From Dendrocalamus latiflorus (lineage: Eukaryota > Streptophyta > Magnoliopsida > Poales > Poaceae): a DNA stretch of 64,000 bases. Where the stretch lies: assembly GCA_017311315.1 (NCBI GenBank), contig CM029664.1, forward strand, positions 21,464,302-21,528,301, in the 5' to 3' direction. How positions within the stretch are numbered: the first letter of the stretch is position 1; each line of letters opens with the position of its first letter. Of the stretch, positions 21,951-35,100 are shown one piece after another. The notes under the pieces are model-generated. The model did no database searches. It had not been told where the DNA came from and saw only the letters and a program-made list of their open reading frames with translations. The position numbers and the translations under genes were made by a program.

Positions 21951-23326
21951 CAATCTACTAGACTCAGGAAGGAGTCGAGATCCAGACGGTCAAGGTACCG
22001 GACGCGGGAAGCTTCCAGGAAGGTGCTTGAGGGCAATTTGGTAAATTGACTCAATCAAATGAGTGGAGTGGATGGATTTCCCTCCAAAATCTGGCTGTTA
22101 ACCTATTGCCTCTTGTGTGTATGGAGCAAGGGAGTGGGCATGGTATGACACTTCTTGATTTTCCATATGGGGGTGAGGTCTTGCCTTCAAAAAGAGGAGA
22201 GGAAGGCAGCTGCAGGATGTATTCCAGTTGAGAGAGTAGTGGAGAGTGGTCTCCTGTGTATCCTAAGAGCTATATGTAGTGAGAGTGTGTGTACGTGAGA
22301 TTCCCCTCTCAAGCATGTCGTGAGAGGGTAGCATTTCTCCTCAAGAGCGTATGGGGATGTAGTGTGGTTTCCCTGTTGTAATCATTCCTCTCTTGTAAGC
22401 ATTCATGGTTATGAATCAATTTGAGGAGAGTTGTTGAGCAGCATTGATTTTTCTGTCGTATGCATTTCCTCTATCTTAGGGTTTGATCGCAGGAACCTTG
22501 GGCCTTTGAGTTTCTAGATGCTTTTCTGAGTTTGAGTTGTGGTTCCTTCCTCTGAGATCATCTCCCTGCCATACTTAAAGTTTCATGAGCAATGGATGGA
22601 GAAATCTCAAGAAATTTCATTTCTCCCATGTTGCTGTCTGGTTTCAGCAAAAATGAGGATTTTCATTTGTGATTTAGTTCTTGGCTGCATTATCCACCCT
22701 CTGAAATCAATGTGCTATTTGATTTGAAGTCCCAATAAAGGAGGATTGAAAAGAGCAGCAACAATCTCACAAATTCCTTGAAATCTGTTGTTCTCAGTAA
22801 TTTCAGTCTGCTGGTTTTTCTCTGCGCAGCTTGCTCTGTTTTCAGAGGGGCGGTCTGACCGCTAGGGTTTCGGCCGGTCAGACCGCTCCCTCAATGGCGG
22901 TCAGACCGGATATTGTACCCCGGTCAGACCGGAGGTATTAAGGCAGTTAGACCAGCCACAAGGCACCGGTCAGACCGGTGGGAGAAAAGCGATCAAACCG
23001 GCCGTAGGGTGGCGGTCAGACCAGCCTAGGTCTGGCGGTTAGACCGGCTTCAAGCCGGCGGTCTGACCGGCCACAGGCCTGCGGTCTGACTAGCCATGGC
23101 TGAGCAATTTCTTTGATTTCTGGCTGCTGTTCTTTGAGTTGATTTTCTCTCTTCGTTTCTCTTCTTTGCTGTAGTATGTTGTGTGCTTCTTTCTTCAGAG
23201 AGCTTGTGCCTTCTTCATCATAGCTCTTATAGCTATCGGTGAGAAAAGATCTTTAGTGAATACTTTTGGGGGCCATTTTTTTAAGAGGCACCATTCACCC
23301 CCTCTGTTGCCATATCCGATCCTACA
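21950..23326 (+). repeat. LTR-like block inserted or fused inside element X (block Y)
   Basis: Its right end (ccattcaccccctctgttgcca ... cctaca) closely resembles the LTR end of the Copia element at 43.6 kb, so it looks like an LTR of a related family. It stops exactly where the X 3' LTR homology begins (23327). No primer site follows. The left boundary is uncertain; about 22028 (tgagggcaat) is one candidate. Confidence 0.5.
22848..23098. repeat. Cluster of CCGGTCAGACCGG-type palindromic motifs
   Basis: About eleven copies of 'cggtcagaccgg' or its near variants, in both orientations, occur in 250 bp. Palindromic clusters of this kind are described in LTR regulatory regions of Sirevirus-type Copia elements. 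Weaker copies occur in the Copia LTRs at 43.37-43.45, 53.76-53.87 and 55.34-55.44 kb. Confidence 0.7.
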
Positions 23327-25567
23327 TTATTATGAGGTTTTGGTAATAATGACACATGCATTTGTGAGACTAAGTTTGTTTATTGATTATGATATTACTT
23401 AGTCTCTATGAATGAAAACGTGAAATCATTGAGATATATGCATTCGATATCTTTCTTATATTCTTGTTGCATTCCTTACATCCAAATATATGATTAAATG
23501 ATAAATTTATATGTGAGACTAATATGTTTGTTTAAGTATATTATTGTTTAGTCTTATTTGGATGAAAAGGTGAAATCAAAGAGATATGCATTCGAAATCA
23601 CATTATTATATATTAGTGCATTCCTTGGATTCAAAATATAGATTGAACTCCACAAATAGCCCAAAATGAATACGTACTTATGTCTTCATTGCACATACTT
23701 GTATGCACACATTTAGGGAGAGTTCACTCTATATTTCGAGGTTTCATAAGTATGTATCGATGTTTCCTTTAATACACATATTTATGATCTTTACTTTGAA
23801 ACACATCCTTTGAGTATATATAGCTTGTGTAGTTTATATGTACTCATTTGCAATTGGATTGTCATCTAACTTCTCTATTATATGTTAATGATTGGATGAT
23901 TAATGACAACTAGATAAGTAAGCTTTGCTTTGAAAGCTTATCTTAGAGTATACAAGTATTGTGTACATATTGTATATTTGTAAATACAATCTTTATCTCA
24001 TTATTTTTTAAAATTGTCATGAATTACCAAAAAGAGAAGATTGTAGAATCTAGTCCCTCCATTATGTGTTAATAATGAAGTTTGGGAATTGATAGCAATT
24101 GGTTTGTGGACTAACATTTTTCATGAGTTGGATGAAAAGGTTAGGTTCCACAAATGGGGATCACTTGGGATGACTTCATGTGTTGAAGATCATTAAGCCA
24201 AGATTCGTGATGGAAGATAGTTTCATGCGTTGAAGATCATCAAGAAGAAGATGCATCATGAGTTGATGTATGTCCAAGAAGAGATGGTCATTTGTTGATC
24301 ATCAAATTAAGTGAAGACCCATCATGTGTTAATGGAGGTCAAGTGAAGTATGCATTATATAGCGGTACTACCAGACATCGAGAGTACCGACATGTGTTGT
24401 GTGGTACTACCGAATGAGTGGTCCGATCGGCTCTGTGTGAGCCGTCCGACCGTCCGGCGGAAGTATCGGCTCTGTGTGAGCGGTACTACCAAAAGGTGGA
24501 AGTTCTGACGTGTGTTGCACGATACTACCAGACTTCAAAATTTTTAGATTTTTCTGCGATACATTTTTTCTAGAGAGACACTTGTGTGGTGGTCTTCTCC
24601 CTGTGAGAGTGGTAGTTTTGCGTGTGTGGAGCGGTACTTCCAATGATCGAATGTACCAGAGAATAAACGACAAAACTTCTGATTTTGATTGTGATGGCTA
24701 GTTTTTTTTACCGTTGCGAGGGGAGCAGAATTACCGGTGTTTTTCTTGTGGTACTTTCGATTTTCTTGATTTTTTTAGGGATTTGGCTCTAACGGCTAGT
24801 TTTCGTGTGTAGGATATAAATACTCCCTTGTGGCCAGTTGGAGGTATAGTTGCTTGACTCATTTCTATTCCCTTGAGCTAGTGTGAGGTCATACTCTCAA
24901 TTGTGTATGTGTTGCACTTTGTGAGTAAGGAGAAGGGATCTAGATGCATGTGTTGCATCTAAAGTTGGACTTAGTGTCCATTTGAGTTTGTGCATTCGTT
25001 GCACGTGAGAGGCTTGACTTATTTCTCTTAAAGTTTGCTGACTCTTAGACGGTGTTGGAGGCATCGTGCACGATGATCTTATCAAAGAACTTTGTGAGAA
25101 GACCCAGCGAAGTGTGAACGTTGAAGCTCACCTACCCGGAGCTGGAAAGTGCTAACACTAGTGGATTGAGGTGTTTTGGCTTAATTTTCGGAGCCAGACC
25201 AATTCGTTTGGGCTAACCTCAACATGGACTAAGAGAGACTGACAAGTCTCCGAACACCACGGTAAAAAGATATTGTGTCTTTATGGTTTGTTTTTTGTAC
25301 TCAATTTACATTCAAGCAATTTATATTCATAGAATTAAATTGATTGCCTGTCATCCTAGGATTGTAAACCCTTGATATAGACTTAGAGTGTTGGTGCATT
25401 TAGGTGAACCTAGTTAATTTAGGCTTTGTTTGTGCTAAAACCATTTTGATTTAAGATTCCGCATAATATTTTTGGTTTTAGCCAAATAGCTTAAAAAGAA
25501 TTAATTAGGAAGAGAATTTTTTTGAAGTGACTATTCACCCGCTCTAGTTGGCCTCCTCGATCTTACA
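23327..25567 (+). repeat. 3' LTR of element X, 5'-truncated and internally deleted
   Basis: It aligns to the 5' LTR from about 17658 onward. It lacks the segment equivalent to about 18640-19295; the junction lies near 24350. It ends cttaca at 25567. Confidence 0.75.
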
Positions 25568-25990
25568 AACACTCCATTTGGGTATGGGTCCGTTACTTAA
25601 TGGGACCATGCTGTGCCGACCCGTGAGCTAAGGCACCAACAAAGCATTGCCTAATAGCTTTATGGACCATGCCAAATTTAGCCCATAATAAAATTGTAAA
25701 CAAATCCTAGAGAAATATATAAAATTCAAAAAATACAAAACATAATTATACAAACTTATAAAATAAACTATATAGAATTTAAAAACACAAAATAAAATCA
25801 TACAAATATTTACAAAATGAACATGCCTAACAGTGTCATGCTAGGCTAGGCACGACACTATGTGTGCTGTGTGGGGCTGGCCCACAGTCTTAACCTAAAC
25901 ACAACACAACCAGTTGGATCGGGCCATCATAGCATGTTTAGGTGGTGGGCTGAGCCAACAATTTTGTGTTTCAGGAATGGCCCATTTGGC
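25568..25990. mobile_element. Possible hAT-like MITE, AT-rich core
   Basis: GC-rich ends ('gtgccgacccgtgag' side and 'tgtggggctggcccac' side) flank an A-rich core. This resembles grass non-autonomous hAT elements, but the ends do not pair cleanly by eye. Confidence 0.3.
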
Positions 25991-28199
25991 ATGCAGTCTC
26001 GCTGACGTTGTGCAGGAGGCTAAGAAACAATGTGGTGTAGGCGTCGTCACATGCGACAACGGTACGTGCTCGAGGGGTCAGTCATAGCACACTGCACACG
26101 TCATACGCTCCCACCGTACCTCCTCCAGACGTGGCGGGGGCTTTTTCCTGGCATTTTATTGCCGCTACTCTGGTCTCAAGTAGCATTGTTAAACGTGTTT
26201 ATGCGATCTTTCTCATGAAGTTTCGTACTAACGGCTGCTTTTTTTTGAATAGGACCATAGTTTCACAGGATGACTCAGTATGCCCGGATGTACCCATGTA
26301 TACTATTCCCTCCTCGTTGCATGTGCTTGACTTTGGAAACACATTTCAATTGTATCTTATCTTCCTTGTAGGCCAACATGCACATCTTGACAACTATGTG
26401 GAGGACACGTCTGCCCACGGGACACGGGCGGACGATGACACGATAGACCATAGGGCACAATTGGACGATGACAATGTCCCATTGGATGCCTGGTTGGCTG
26501 AGCCCCCAGAGGATGAGACTGTGCCACGTCCTACGGGGTTCGTAGCTCTATGATGTACCTGGATCAAGCCAGCCGACCCTACAAAACGTTGTGACTCCCA
26601 CACCTCCTACTTGCATGACTAGGTCACGACGCGCACCAAACCACTAGATCTACCCATTAGGTCATGCATAGCGCTGGCCTAGGGCTGGCACCACTTGTAG
26701 GGTAGTGCCTAGGAGGAACCACGTGTAGGTTCCTTACAGTTAGTTGATCCTTGTAATAAGTTGCTATATGTTTGCCACATGCTATGATATTTGTAGTGTT
26801 ATGCTCCTCTTTGTTCTGGTTTCTTTGTAAAGTTGTTCTGTTATATGATTTGTGCTATGACTACGAGATAGCCTCTCCTTCTCAGCAGTGCAACGAAGGG
26901 GTAATGGTAACATCACACATCGTGACAAGGTGAGTCCATAGCCTTTCTGTTAGAAATGACAACACCATGCCACTTCCTTTTTCAGCCTAAAGTGATAACA
27001 CTTCGACCAACCCTTTTTCAAATCGAGGTGATAGCACACTGCCGCCTGTTTTTTGGACCGAAATGATCGCACCTTGTCCCCCACACACTCTATATGCCTC
27101 AAGTTCATCGCTCACATCCGAGAGGGCCTATAAACTATCCTACACAAAGAACCCACGTATTTCGAACACACTCCTCCAACCACAACATGGCAGACAGGGT
27201 AGGTAGCTCAAGGCATGGGAGGAGACAACGGGTATGGACTGGGTTTTGAGGCTGTGTTCCTTACCTAGAAGGCACACACATCTACGGTCTCCTAGACCTC
27301 GACCCCCAAGCCCTGATCTACCACTCAAAATCAGGAGTCCTACACCCTAGAAATTCCCTTCGTGGCTACCCACATATCTTCGAGCCTTTACTGCAATGCA
27401 AGCACAAACTTGACGTGGTGGTCTAGGTTTCCAACGACGTGGGGAACCTAGATCGTCGATTCTTTCTCCACTCTCTGTTCATGGTAAGTAGTTCAGTTCT
27501 TATCTATACTTCCACGCATGCATCGGTAATCACTTCATCTTCCTTGTAGATCACGGATTTCAATTTCACCGTGTGTGTGTGGATCAACCGTATCCAATAT
27601 CTGCCCAAGTTTATATCCACACCCTCCAAATCTGCCTAGAAGAGTTGTGGGAGGAGCTCCACACGAGAGAATCAACAATGACAAGCTCTGTAGGCAAAGG
27701 ATCAAGGAGACAAACATCGAGGAGGTGGTCCACCTCAGTAGTGACTATTATTCGTACTACTGCTGTGCCAACCCAAGCTACAATTGTGTCAACCACTACC
27801 ACAACAACTAGCCTCATCCACACCGCTCTAACGACCGCCACTCTATGTGGGTGCTCTACGGTATTCCATTTTTGGCATAGGGGCGTTCGCCCACAAGCCC
27901 TATTAGATTTACAACCATTATGTTATTTATATTCCACAAGGCGCACATATATCTTATATGTAGTTTTGTTTCACGGTTCGTATATATTGCCATTTTTATC
28001 GTAGGAGTAGTGAGGCAAATATATATACCTAATCAAACCCTAAGCGCTGTGTAATTCGCACATTCATTATGAAGTGTTATGTTGGACTTGAAATGATTTA
28101 TTTAAACAAAAGCCATTAATGCAACCTGAGACGCACTAGTCAAATTCTATCTTTAATAGTTAGGTACTATTTCAAAACCACTAATGCCAAAAAAATGCA
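25991..28199. other. Unassigned repeat-like DNA
   Basis: A 140-codon open frame at 26131-26553 has an acidic, Asp-rich C-terminal half and no recognised domain. A TATA-like 'cctataaac' at about 27128 suggests a retroelement leader. No LTR pair or enzyme domain was identified. Confidence 0.35.
26953..27074 (+). repeat. Tandem repeat, about 36-bp unit, three to four copies
   Basis: Units start near 26953, 26989, 27026 and 27061, each beginning 'aa(a/g)tgata(a)cac' or similar and containing 'ccttttt'. It is non-coding in any consistent frame. Confidence 0.6.
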
Positions 28200-28588
28200 A
28201 GGTTTTCTTAAAAAATAATACATTTTCTATTAAGACAAAATGTATCATTTAAAAAAAAAAGTCAAAAATGACTCTATCACCGTTTCGATCGGTGACATAT
28301 TCTCTATCGTTAGTTGAATTGATGATAGAGCTATGTCGCCAATACAATTAGGAACATAGACTATTTCGCCAATTCATTTAAAAGATGAACCTCTGTTGTC
28401 AGTTGAATTGACGATAGAGCTTCTGTCATCATTTCATTTGGCTATAGAGACCTGTAGACTGTAACGTATGACTCCACGTAGGATTGTCGTTATTCTAAAT
28501 GGTGATAGTAGTTTATTTATGCAATTTTTTAGCGATGATATAATTATGTAATATTAATAAAAATGTATTATTTAAAAAAATTCCCCAG
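28200..28588. mobile_element. MITE-like element with AT-rich inverted ends
   Basis: The left end 'ttcttaaaaaataatacatt' pairs with the reverse complement of the right end 'aatgtattatttaaaaaaat'. The interior contains two copies of 'agttgaattga(t/c)gatagagct' about 110 bp apart. No coding capacity. Family not assigned. Confidence 0.5.
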
Positions 28589-28590
28589 CT

Positions 28591-29150
28591 GGCCACCTCT
28601 ACTTGTTACCTACTTTGTTTCACTTGCCTATTAGTTTATGACCTATTATTTTGGTTATTGGCTTCTGTTTCTTTGAAAACCAAAATAAATAGGATGACTT
28701 CTCTAAACGGCTTCTTGAAACTACTTCTCCAAATAACTTCCTAAACCTAAAATTATATGTATTATCTATATTAGTATCTTTACTATATTAAAAAATATAG
28801 GTAAAAATTATCAGCTACAGTAAAAAAAACAGCCGCAATACATCTTTGTGTTGGAGCACCTGACCTGCTGGGCTGCTGCCCACGCTTATCGTCCGCTCGT
28901 GTCAGCTCAGCTGAGGCTGCTCCCATCCAAGGAAAGGCCAGAAAAAGGTTGCACAAAACCAAAAACAACCCTCCGCTTTTCTGGGTTTCCCATATCGTCC
29001 TCGTCCGCCCTCCTCCCTTCCTGCCCCCTTCCTCCTCCACCTCGCGTGCCGCGCGAGGTAAGCCGCCGCCCACAAGGACATCGAAGGAACCGGCTAGGCT
29101 TCTCCGGCGGATCCGGCCCTCTCCGGCGTGGGCCGCCCGAATTGGCGGCG
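28591..29150 (+). promoter_or_regulatory. Promoter and 5' UTR region of CUL1
   Basis: AT-rich DNA to about 28840 is followed by a GC-richer leader that runs into the start codon at 29151. The exact transcription start and a TATA box cannot be fixed by eye. An A-rich tract lies at about 28780-28830. Confidence 0.45.
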
Positions 29151-32100
29151 ATGGCGACGCAGCACGAGCGGAAGACGATCGATCTGGAGCAGGGATGGGA
29201 GTTCATGCAGAAGGGCATCACCAAGCTCAAGAACATCCTCGAGGGCAAGCCCGAGCCGCAGTTCAGCTCCGAGGACTACATGATGCTCTACACGTGCGTA
29301 TCGAGCCTAACCCCCCTCCTCTGATCCTGTATTTGGGTGCTTGCTTGCTTGCTTGGTTTGTGCTTCGCTGATCTGATTTTAGGGTGTGCTTCGATGCCGC
29401 AGGACCATATACAACATGTGCACGCAGAAGCCGCCACACGACTACTCGCAGCAGCTCTACGAGAAGTACCGCGAGTCCTTCGAGGAGTACATCACGTCTA
29501 TGGTGAGGGATCCTTGATTCCTCGGTTGATTAGCTTGATTTGTGTCCATGTTCTCGATTAGGGGAAGCTTAACAAAGATACTGGTGGAAATGGTGCTTGT
29601 TGTGACGCATAAACCAATGAGTAGACAGCGCACACATTGAGTAATAGAGAGCACAGCTGTTCATATTAGAGAAGAGGGATTCAATGCCTAAAGCTAGAAC
29701 CCTAAGCTTCTGTAGTAAGTACAAGGATGTCGTTCTAATTTTGATAAAGCTCGGTGCTCTTGGCAAATTAGGAATTCTGGGTTGGTTGCTTCAGATGGGT
29801 GGATAATTGGGCTTTCCTTAGTAGGGAGGAGCTACTAATTTCTAAGTCGCATGCCCAAGTAGTCTTACACATCTGTTGGTGTAGATGGATCTAGATAATG
29901 GATTGTTGGGGTTGCTTCTAGGCAATATTTAAATACCCTATTGGATAAGGTGCAGTGGGCACTATATGTGGCGCTTCTGTGCAGAGCGCAAGCAGCGTGC
30001 TACAAGCAGCAATTAGCACAAAACATGTTTCAGATATCTATGGCCATTTCACGCCTCCTTTTCTGCCAAAAGCAATTGTCCCAGCAATTTTAGTTAATGA
30101 CCCTTGAACCTTCCGCATTTCTTCACATTCCATTTAATAACCTTCTCACTACTCTCTGCCGATTTGAATACTTTAAACAAGGGTTGAGACCTGAAGCCCT
30201 TAAACATTTTATATTTTGGAAGTTTTATTTTAAGATTAAGTATGTTCAGATTTTTGTAGACATAGCTCAGCATGTTGTGCTTACTATATGGCCATTAGAT
30301 GCTGTCCGCTATAAAAATATTCTGTTGTTACTCTTCCAGTGCCCTCTATCTAAACTTCACAATTTGCTTCAAAAACATAAATTGCTTGATTTGGGAGGAT
30401 GTTCCTCAAGACAGTAGGATGCGATGCTGCTGAGAACAATCGTGGCTACCGTCATTGTCCATATTGAGTCTTGGGTTTTTTATGGATTCTTTTGGTTGTT
30501 GAAATGTTTGTTGCTTTCACCCCTTTTCATCATTAGCTCCTGTGTAACTTCAGGCATACATGTATATACAATTATACTTCTCTTGGATGCATATGTTTGT
30601 TACCATTTAAAATATGATTAGTGACGTATATTAAATCTTTTGATTGTACTTCTTGTTGATTAATTAACTTATCTATTTGTAAAATTAAATTGTGCATAAA
30701 TTAACTTGGCTATATGTAACATATATTTTGTATGGACAACGCCATAAATAATTGTACATTCATTCCCTTTTGGAGGGATATCTGTTCTCTGCCAAACCTG
30801 TGGGCTGTTACTTTGGGACGAAAATGTCCGTGTTAATGATGTGGGAATCAGGTTGGATACCGTTACCTGCCCCCACCTTATTGCCATCCATATGTTTGAT
30901 ATGGCTCACTGGTAATTTTAGTTGATCGCTATGCTTTGAAAATGCCTACTTGTAAGGCTTTTCTAGTGGATCAAATTCAGACAAGTTATTGTCCAAAGTT
31001 TTGTTATTTGTTTCTGGTTCAAAGCTAAACCTTGATTTTGCGAACTGTTCATTGGTTCATGCCTCGTGATTACTATGAAGCAAGAGGATCTTGATGTGGT
31101 GAATTTGAATTGTTGATGATACATCATCATATGTGAGAGAATCTACATATTTCTTGGGTCTCATACTCCATTTGCAAAGATTTGCCTTTCTTTAACATTT
31201 GCATGGAATTATGTAAATGTTGGGCCTCAGGTACTTCAGAATAAAGGATTGCTTTGCATGTTCTGCATTGTGCTGTACTGCTGTGTCCACTCTGTTTTCT
31301 GCACGTTTTTGGAGGTGTAAATTTTCTAGGTTAGACTTTGCTTAGAAAGCATGCATTGCTTGATTTGGAGGATATTCTTTGTCATAGTAGGATCTGGTAA
31401 TGCTGAGAACACTTGTGGATTCAGCATGCATCCATACTAAGTCTTTTTATCATGGGCTATTTTGGCCGTTTGAAATATTGGCTGCCTTCGCCCTTTTCAT
31501 GAACAGCTCCTGGATAATTTCAGCCTTACATATAAATACTTATATGGACTTATGTTTTCAATACCATTTAATGTGTAGCGACTTGTATTAAATCTTTTGA
31601 TTGTGCTTTGCTGTTGAAAATTTTCTAGAAGTAGATATTACAATGTAAATAATTCTATGCTCATCCCCGCTGGGACCCCTGTTCTCTGCCATATCCTTAG
31701 GTAGTTACTTGATGGTGAAAATGCCCATGTTAATGAGGTGAGAATGGGTATGGGGACTTAGTCTCTGCCCCCACCCTGTTGCCATTCCTATTTTGATATA
31801 GATCATTGGTAGTTTTAGTTAATTATCATGCAGTAAAAAATACCTTCCTCTCTTTAACACTATGTAGCTGGATAAATTGTCCAATAATAATTGTATTCAA
31901 TGAACATAAGATGCACTTTAGTTATAGTTCATCACCTGCATGATGTCCATTTTATCTCTTTTCCCTATATTTGCATGTTCACATTTTTGAAAAATAAGTC
32001 CAACACCCAGTTTCAATTGATTGCAGGTCTTACCTTCTCTAAGAGAAAAGCATGATGAGTTTATGTTGAGAGAGTTAGTAAAACGGTGGTCAAACCATAA

Positions 32101-35100
32101 AGTGATGGTTCGGTGGTTGTCACGCTTCTTCCATTATCTTGATCGGTACTTTATTTCACGGAGGTCACTACCGCCACTGAGAGAAGTTGGGCTTAGTTGT
32201 TTCCGAGATTTGGTAATGCAACTTCTTTACACGATTGACTCATCTTTCTCCTGTTTTATTGAATCCAGCTTACAGTTTGTTGCTTAATGTAATATCTCTA
32301 GATTTTAATCATGTTCAAGTGTGGTAACAGGTATATCACGAGATCAAAGGGAAAGTAAAGAGTGCAGTCATATCCTTGGTGAGTCATTATATCTTGCCAT
32401 GTTAGCTTATTTGATTGTGTATAGTTGGTAATGGAAATGCTTTCTTCAACAGATAGACCAAGAACGCGAGGGTGAACAAATTGATAGGGCCCTGTTGAAA
32501 AATGTTCTGGATATATTTGTTGAAATTGGCTTGGGTAGTATGGAGTGCTATGAAAATGACTTCGAAGATTTCTTGCTCAAGGATACTGCAGACTACTACT
32601 CTATCAAGGCCCAAACCTGGATTCTGGAGGACTCTTGTCCAGATTACATGTTAAAGGTATCTTCGAGAAGGTTTAACGAACATTTCTACCTGTAGTTAAG
32701 AATAACATTATCTTCCTAATGGGTGTTTGTTTCATTAGGCTGAGGAGTGTTTGAAAAGGGAGAAAGAGCGAGTTGCTCATTATTTGCACTCTAGTAGCGA
32801 ACAGAAGTTGCTGGAGGTTAGTGGAAAGTCTGCTGCTAACTTTTCAGAGTATTTTTTGATGTTTAATTATCTATATTTGCTACATGTACACCAGATGCAT
32901 AAGTTGTAATTGTATATTCAGAGTGCTGTTGGATTCCTGATGGAGCACTACTTATGATTTCCTTTACCACGTATGACATGATTTAATGTGCTTTCTTTCC
33001 TTCATTTTCACAGAAAGTGCAACATGAATTGCTAACTCAATATGCAAGCCAGCTTTTGGAGAAGGAGCATTCTGGATGTCATGCATTGCTCCGTGATGAG
33101 AAGGTTTCATGGAGAAGCTCTTTCTTTCTTACAGTATATCAGCAATATATGAAGCCTGTGGACATAATATCTATGCAATCTTGCAGGTTGAGGATCTCTC
33201 TAGAATGTACAGGCTATTTTCCAGAATAACTCGTGGTCTGGAACCTGTTTCTCAAATATTTAAGCAGGTATTATTTGCCTCAAAAGTGTTCTCTATTTCA
33301 TCTTAAAGCTATTTCAATGTTGTAATGGAACGGTGCTAATCTGCAGCATGTTACGAATGAGGGCACAGCCTTAGTCAAACAGGCCGAAGATGCTGCTAGT
33401 AACAAAAAGGTGCAACATTTTATATATTCAATCATTGAATATTTATTTTTTTTGTTTATATTACTGTTTCCTTAGCACATTGAGTTGCTTTTTTGGGTAG
33501 TAATTCGGTGGTATGTTTTTCATCAATCAGCTGGAGTTTATACTTGACTCTTGCTGGTATATGCATACTATATTTCACGCTGCTGCTTGAACATATTGCT
33601 CTGCACTCTACTAGCCACTTCAGACTTACATTTCTAGTGATTTGCTTATTTTTCGCTTGAGTATTATCTAAAATTATTAATATAAATTATTTGTTTTATT
33701 ACAGCCAGAGAAGAAGGACATGGTTGGTTTGCAGGAACAGGTTTGATGTCTTGATATAATTTTTGCTGTTAACTCTCAGCTTTTGTTATAATATCTGTTA
33801 CTCACTGAGTTTTCTTTTTTTGAACTTAGGTTTTTGTCCGGAAAATCATTGAGCTTCATGACAAATATGTAGAATATGTCACTAAGTGTTTCCAGGGCCA
33901 CACCCTCTTCCATAAGGTTTGCCATTTGCTTTACTTATCTACAGATTCATATACCATTCTTTTATCATGATATCAAAATCTTGGGTCCTGTTCTGTATCC
34001 TGTTTATGCAGGCACTTAAAGAGGCTTTTGAGGTTTTCTGCAACAAAGGTGTTTCTGGTAGTTCAAGCGCCGAATTACTAGCTACCTTCTGTGACAACAT
34101 CTTAAAGAAAGGTGGCAGTGAAAAACTTAGTGATGAAGCAATTGAAGATACCCTTGAGAAGGTACAGCCATCAATTTGTTATGTTTGTGCTGCTAGTCAT
34201 CACTAGTTTTCCAGAGCTAAGAACTTAATCTTGAAACTGGACAATTACCAGGTTGTAAGGTTACTCGCCTACATCAGCGACAAGGACTTGTTTGCTGAAT
34301 TTTACAGGTAACTTCTTGTTTTCTTGCATGCTGATTCTTATTGTCTTTAAGCTCATGCACGTACTGGAATATGCATGCAGCCATTGACTTTTGGGGCTAA
34401 TTTGCAGAAAGAAGCTTGCGAGGAGATTGCTTTTTGACAAGAGTGCTAATGATGAACATGAGAGAAGCATTCTGACCAAGCTAAAACAACAGTGCGGGGG
34501 GCAATTCACTTCAAAAATGGAGGGCATGGTTACTGACCTTACTGTTGCAAGAGATCACCAGACGAAATTTGAAGAGTTCATAAGCACACATCCCGAGTTG
34601 AATCCTGGGATAGACTTAGCTGTTACTGTTCTGACAACAGGATTTTGGCCCAGCTACAAATCTTTTGATATAAATCTGCCTGCTGAGATGGTAAGTCTGC
34701 TTTTTCTCAAGGCTCTGTAAGGAGCTTGCTAAGCTTAATCAATAATTTAACCAGGAGACCTGAATTTGCCTTGTTTTTATATACAATATTTGTGGTTGAT
34801 GTCTGTCATAAACGTGGGCCTTAGGCCTAGTCGGTTCATTATTAGGAATTAGAGATTATATTCTATTTGAGTTAGAGATTAGTTTCCATTGTTAGGGATA
34901 TAATTAGAGATATGATATGAGTTTCCATATTATTAGAGATAGGATTGGAATTAGATTCGATCTGTTAGGGGGAGCCCATCTATATAAGAGGGCTACCGCA
35001 TGCTATTGAGATCAATCAGAGAAATATCGCCATTCTCGTGGTGGTGTTTACCCTGGTTCATAACAACTTGGTATCAGAGCCGTTGATCCCTTCCCACGAC

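Larger units (their letters stand above)
17611..25567 (+). mobile_element. Decayed non-autonomous Copia-like LTR retrotransposon (element X)
   Basis: The 5' LTR is 17611-20549 and a 5'-truncated 3' LTR is 23327-25567. A primer binding site (tggtatcagatc, 20552-20563) directly follows the 5' LTR. Both LTRs have a TATA box (19781-19790 and about 24813-24820). Flanks 'cacac' and 'aacac' match at four of five bases and may be a worn target duplication. The interior has a broken gag with two zinc-knuckle remnants, and no pol was found. Between gag and the 3' LTR lies a foreign LTR-like block (about 21950-23326). LTRs are clearly diverged, so the insertion is old. Confidence 0.75.

Noticed and set aside
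22848..23098. CRISPR-like repeated motif cluster
   Set aside because: Repeats are short palindromes in both orientations with irregular spacing inside a plant LTR; no uniform spacers and no Cas genes.
26131..26553. 140-codon open frame with acidic C-terminus
   Set aside because: No recognisable domain, no start context or splice support; kept only as unassigned DNA.
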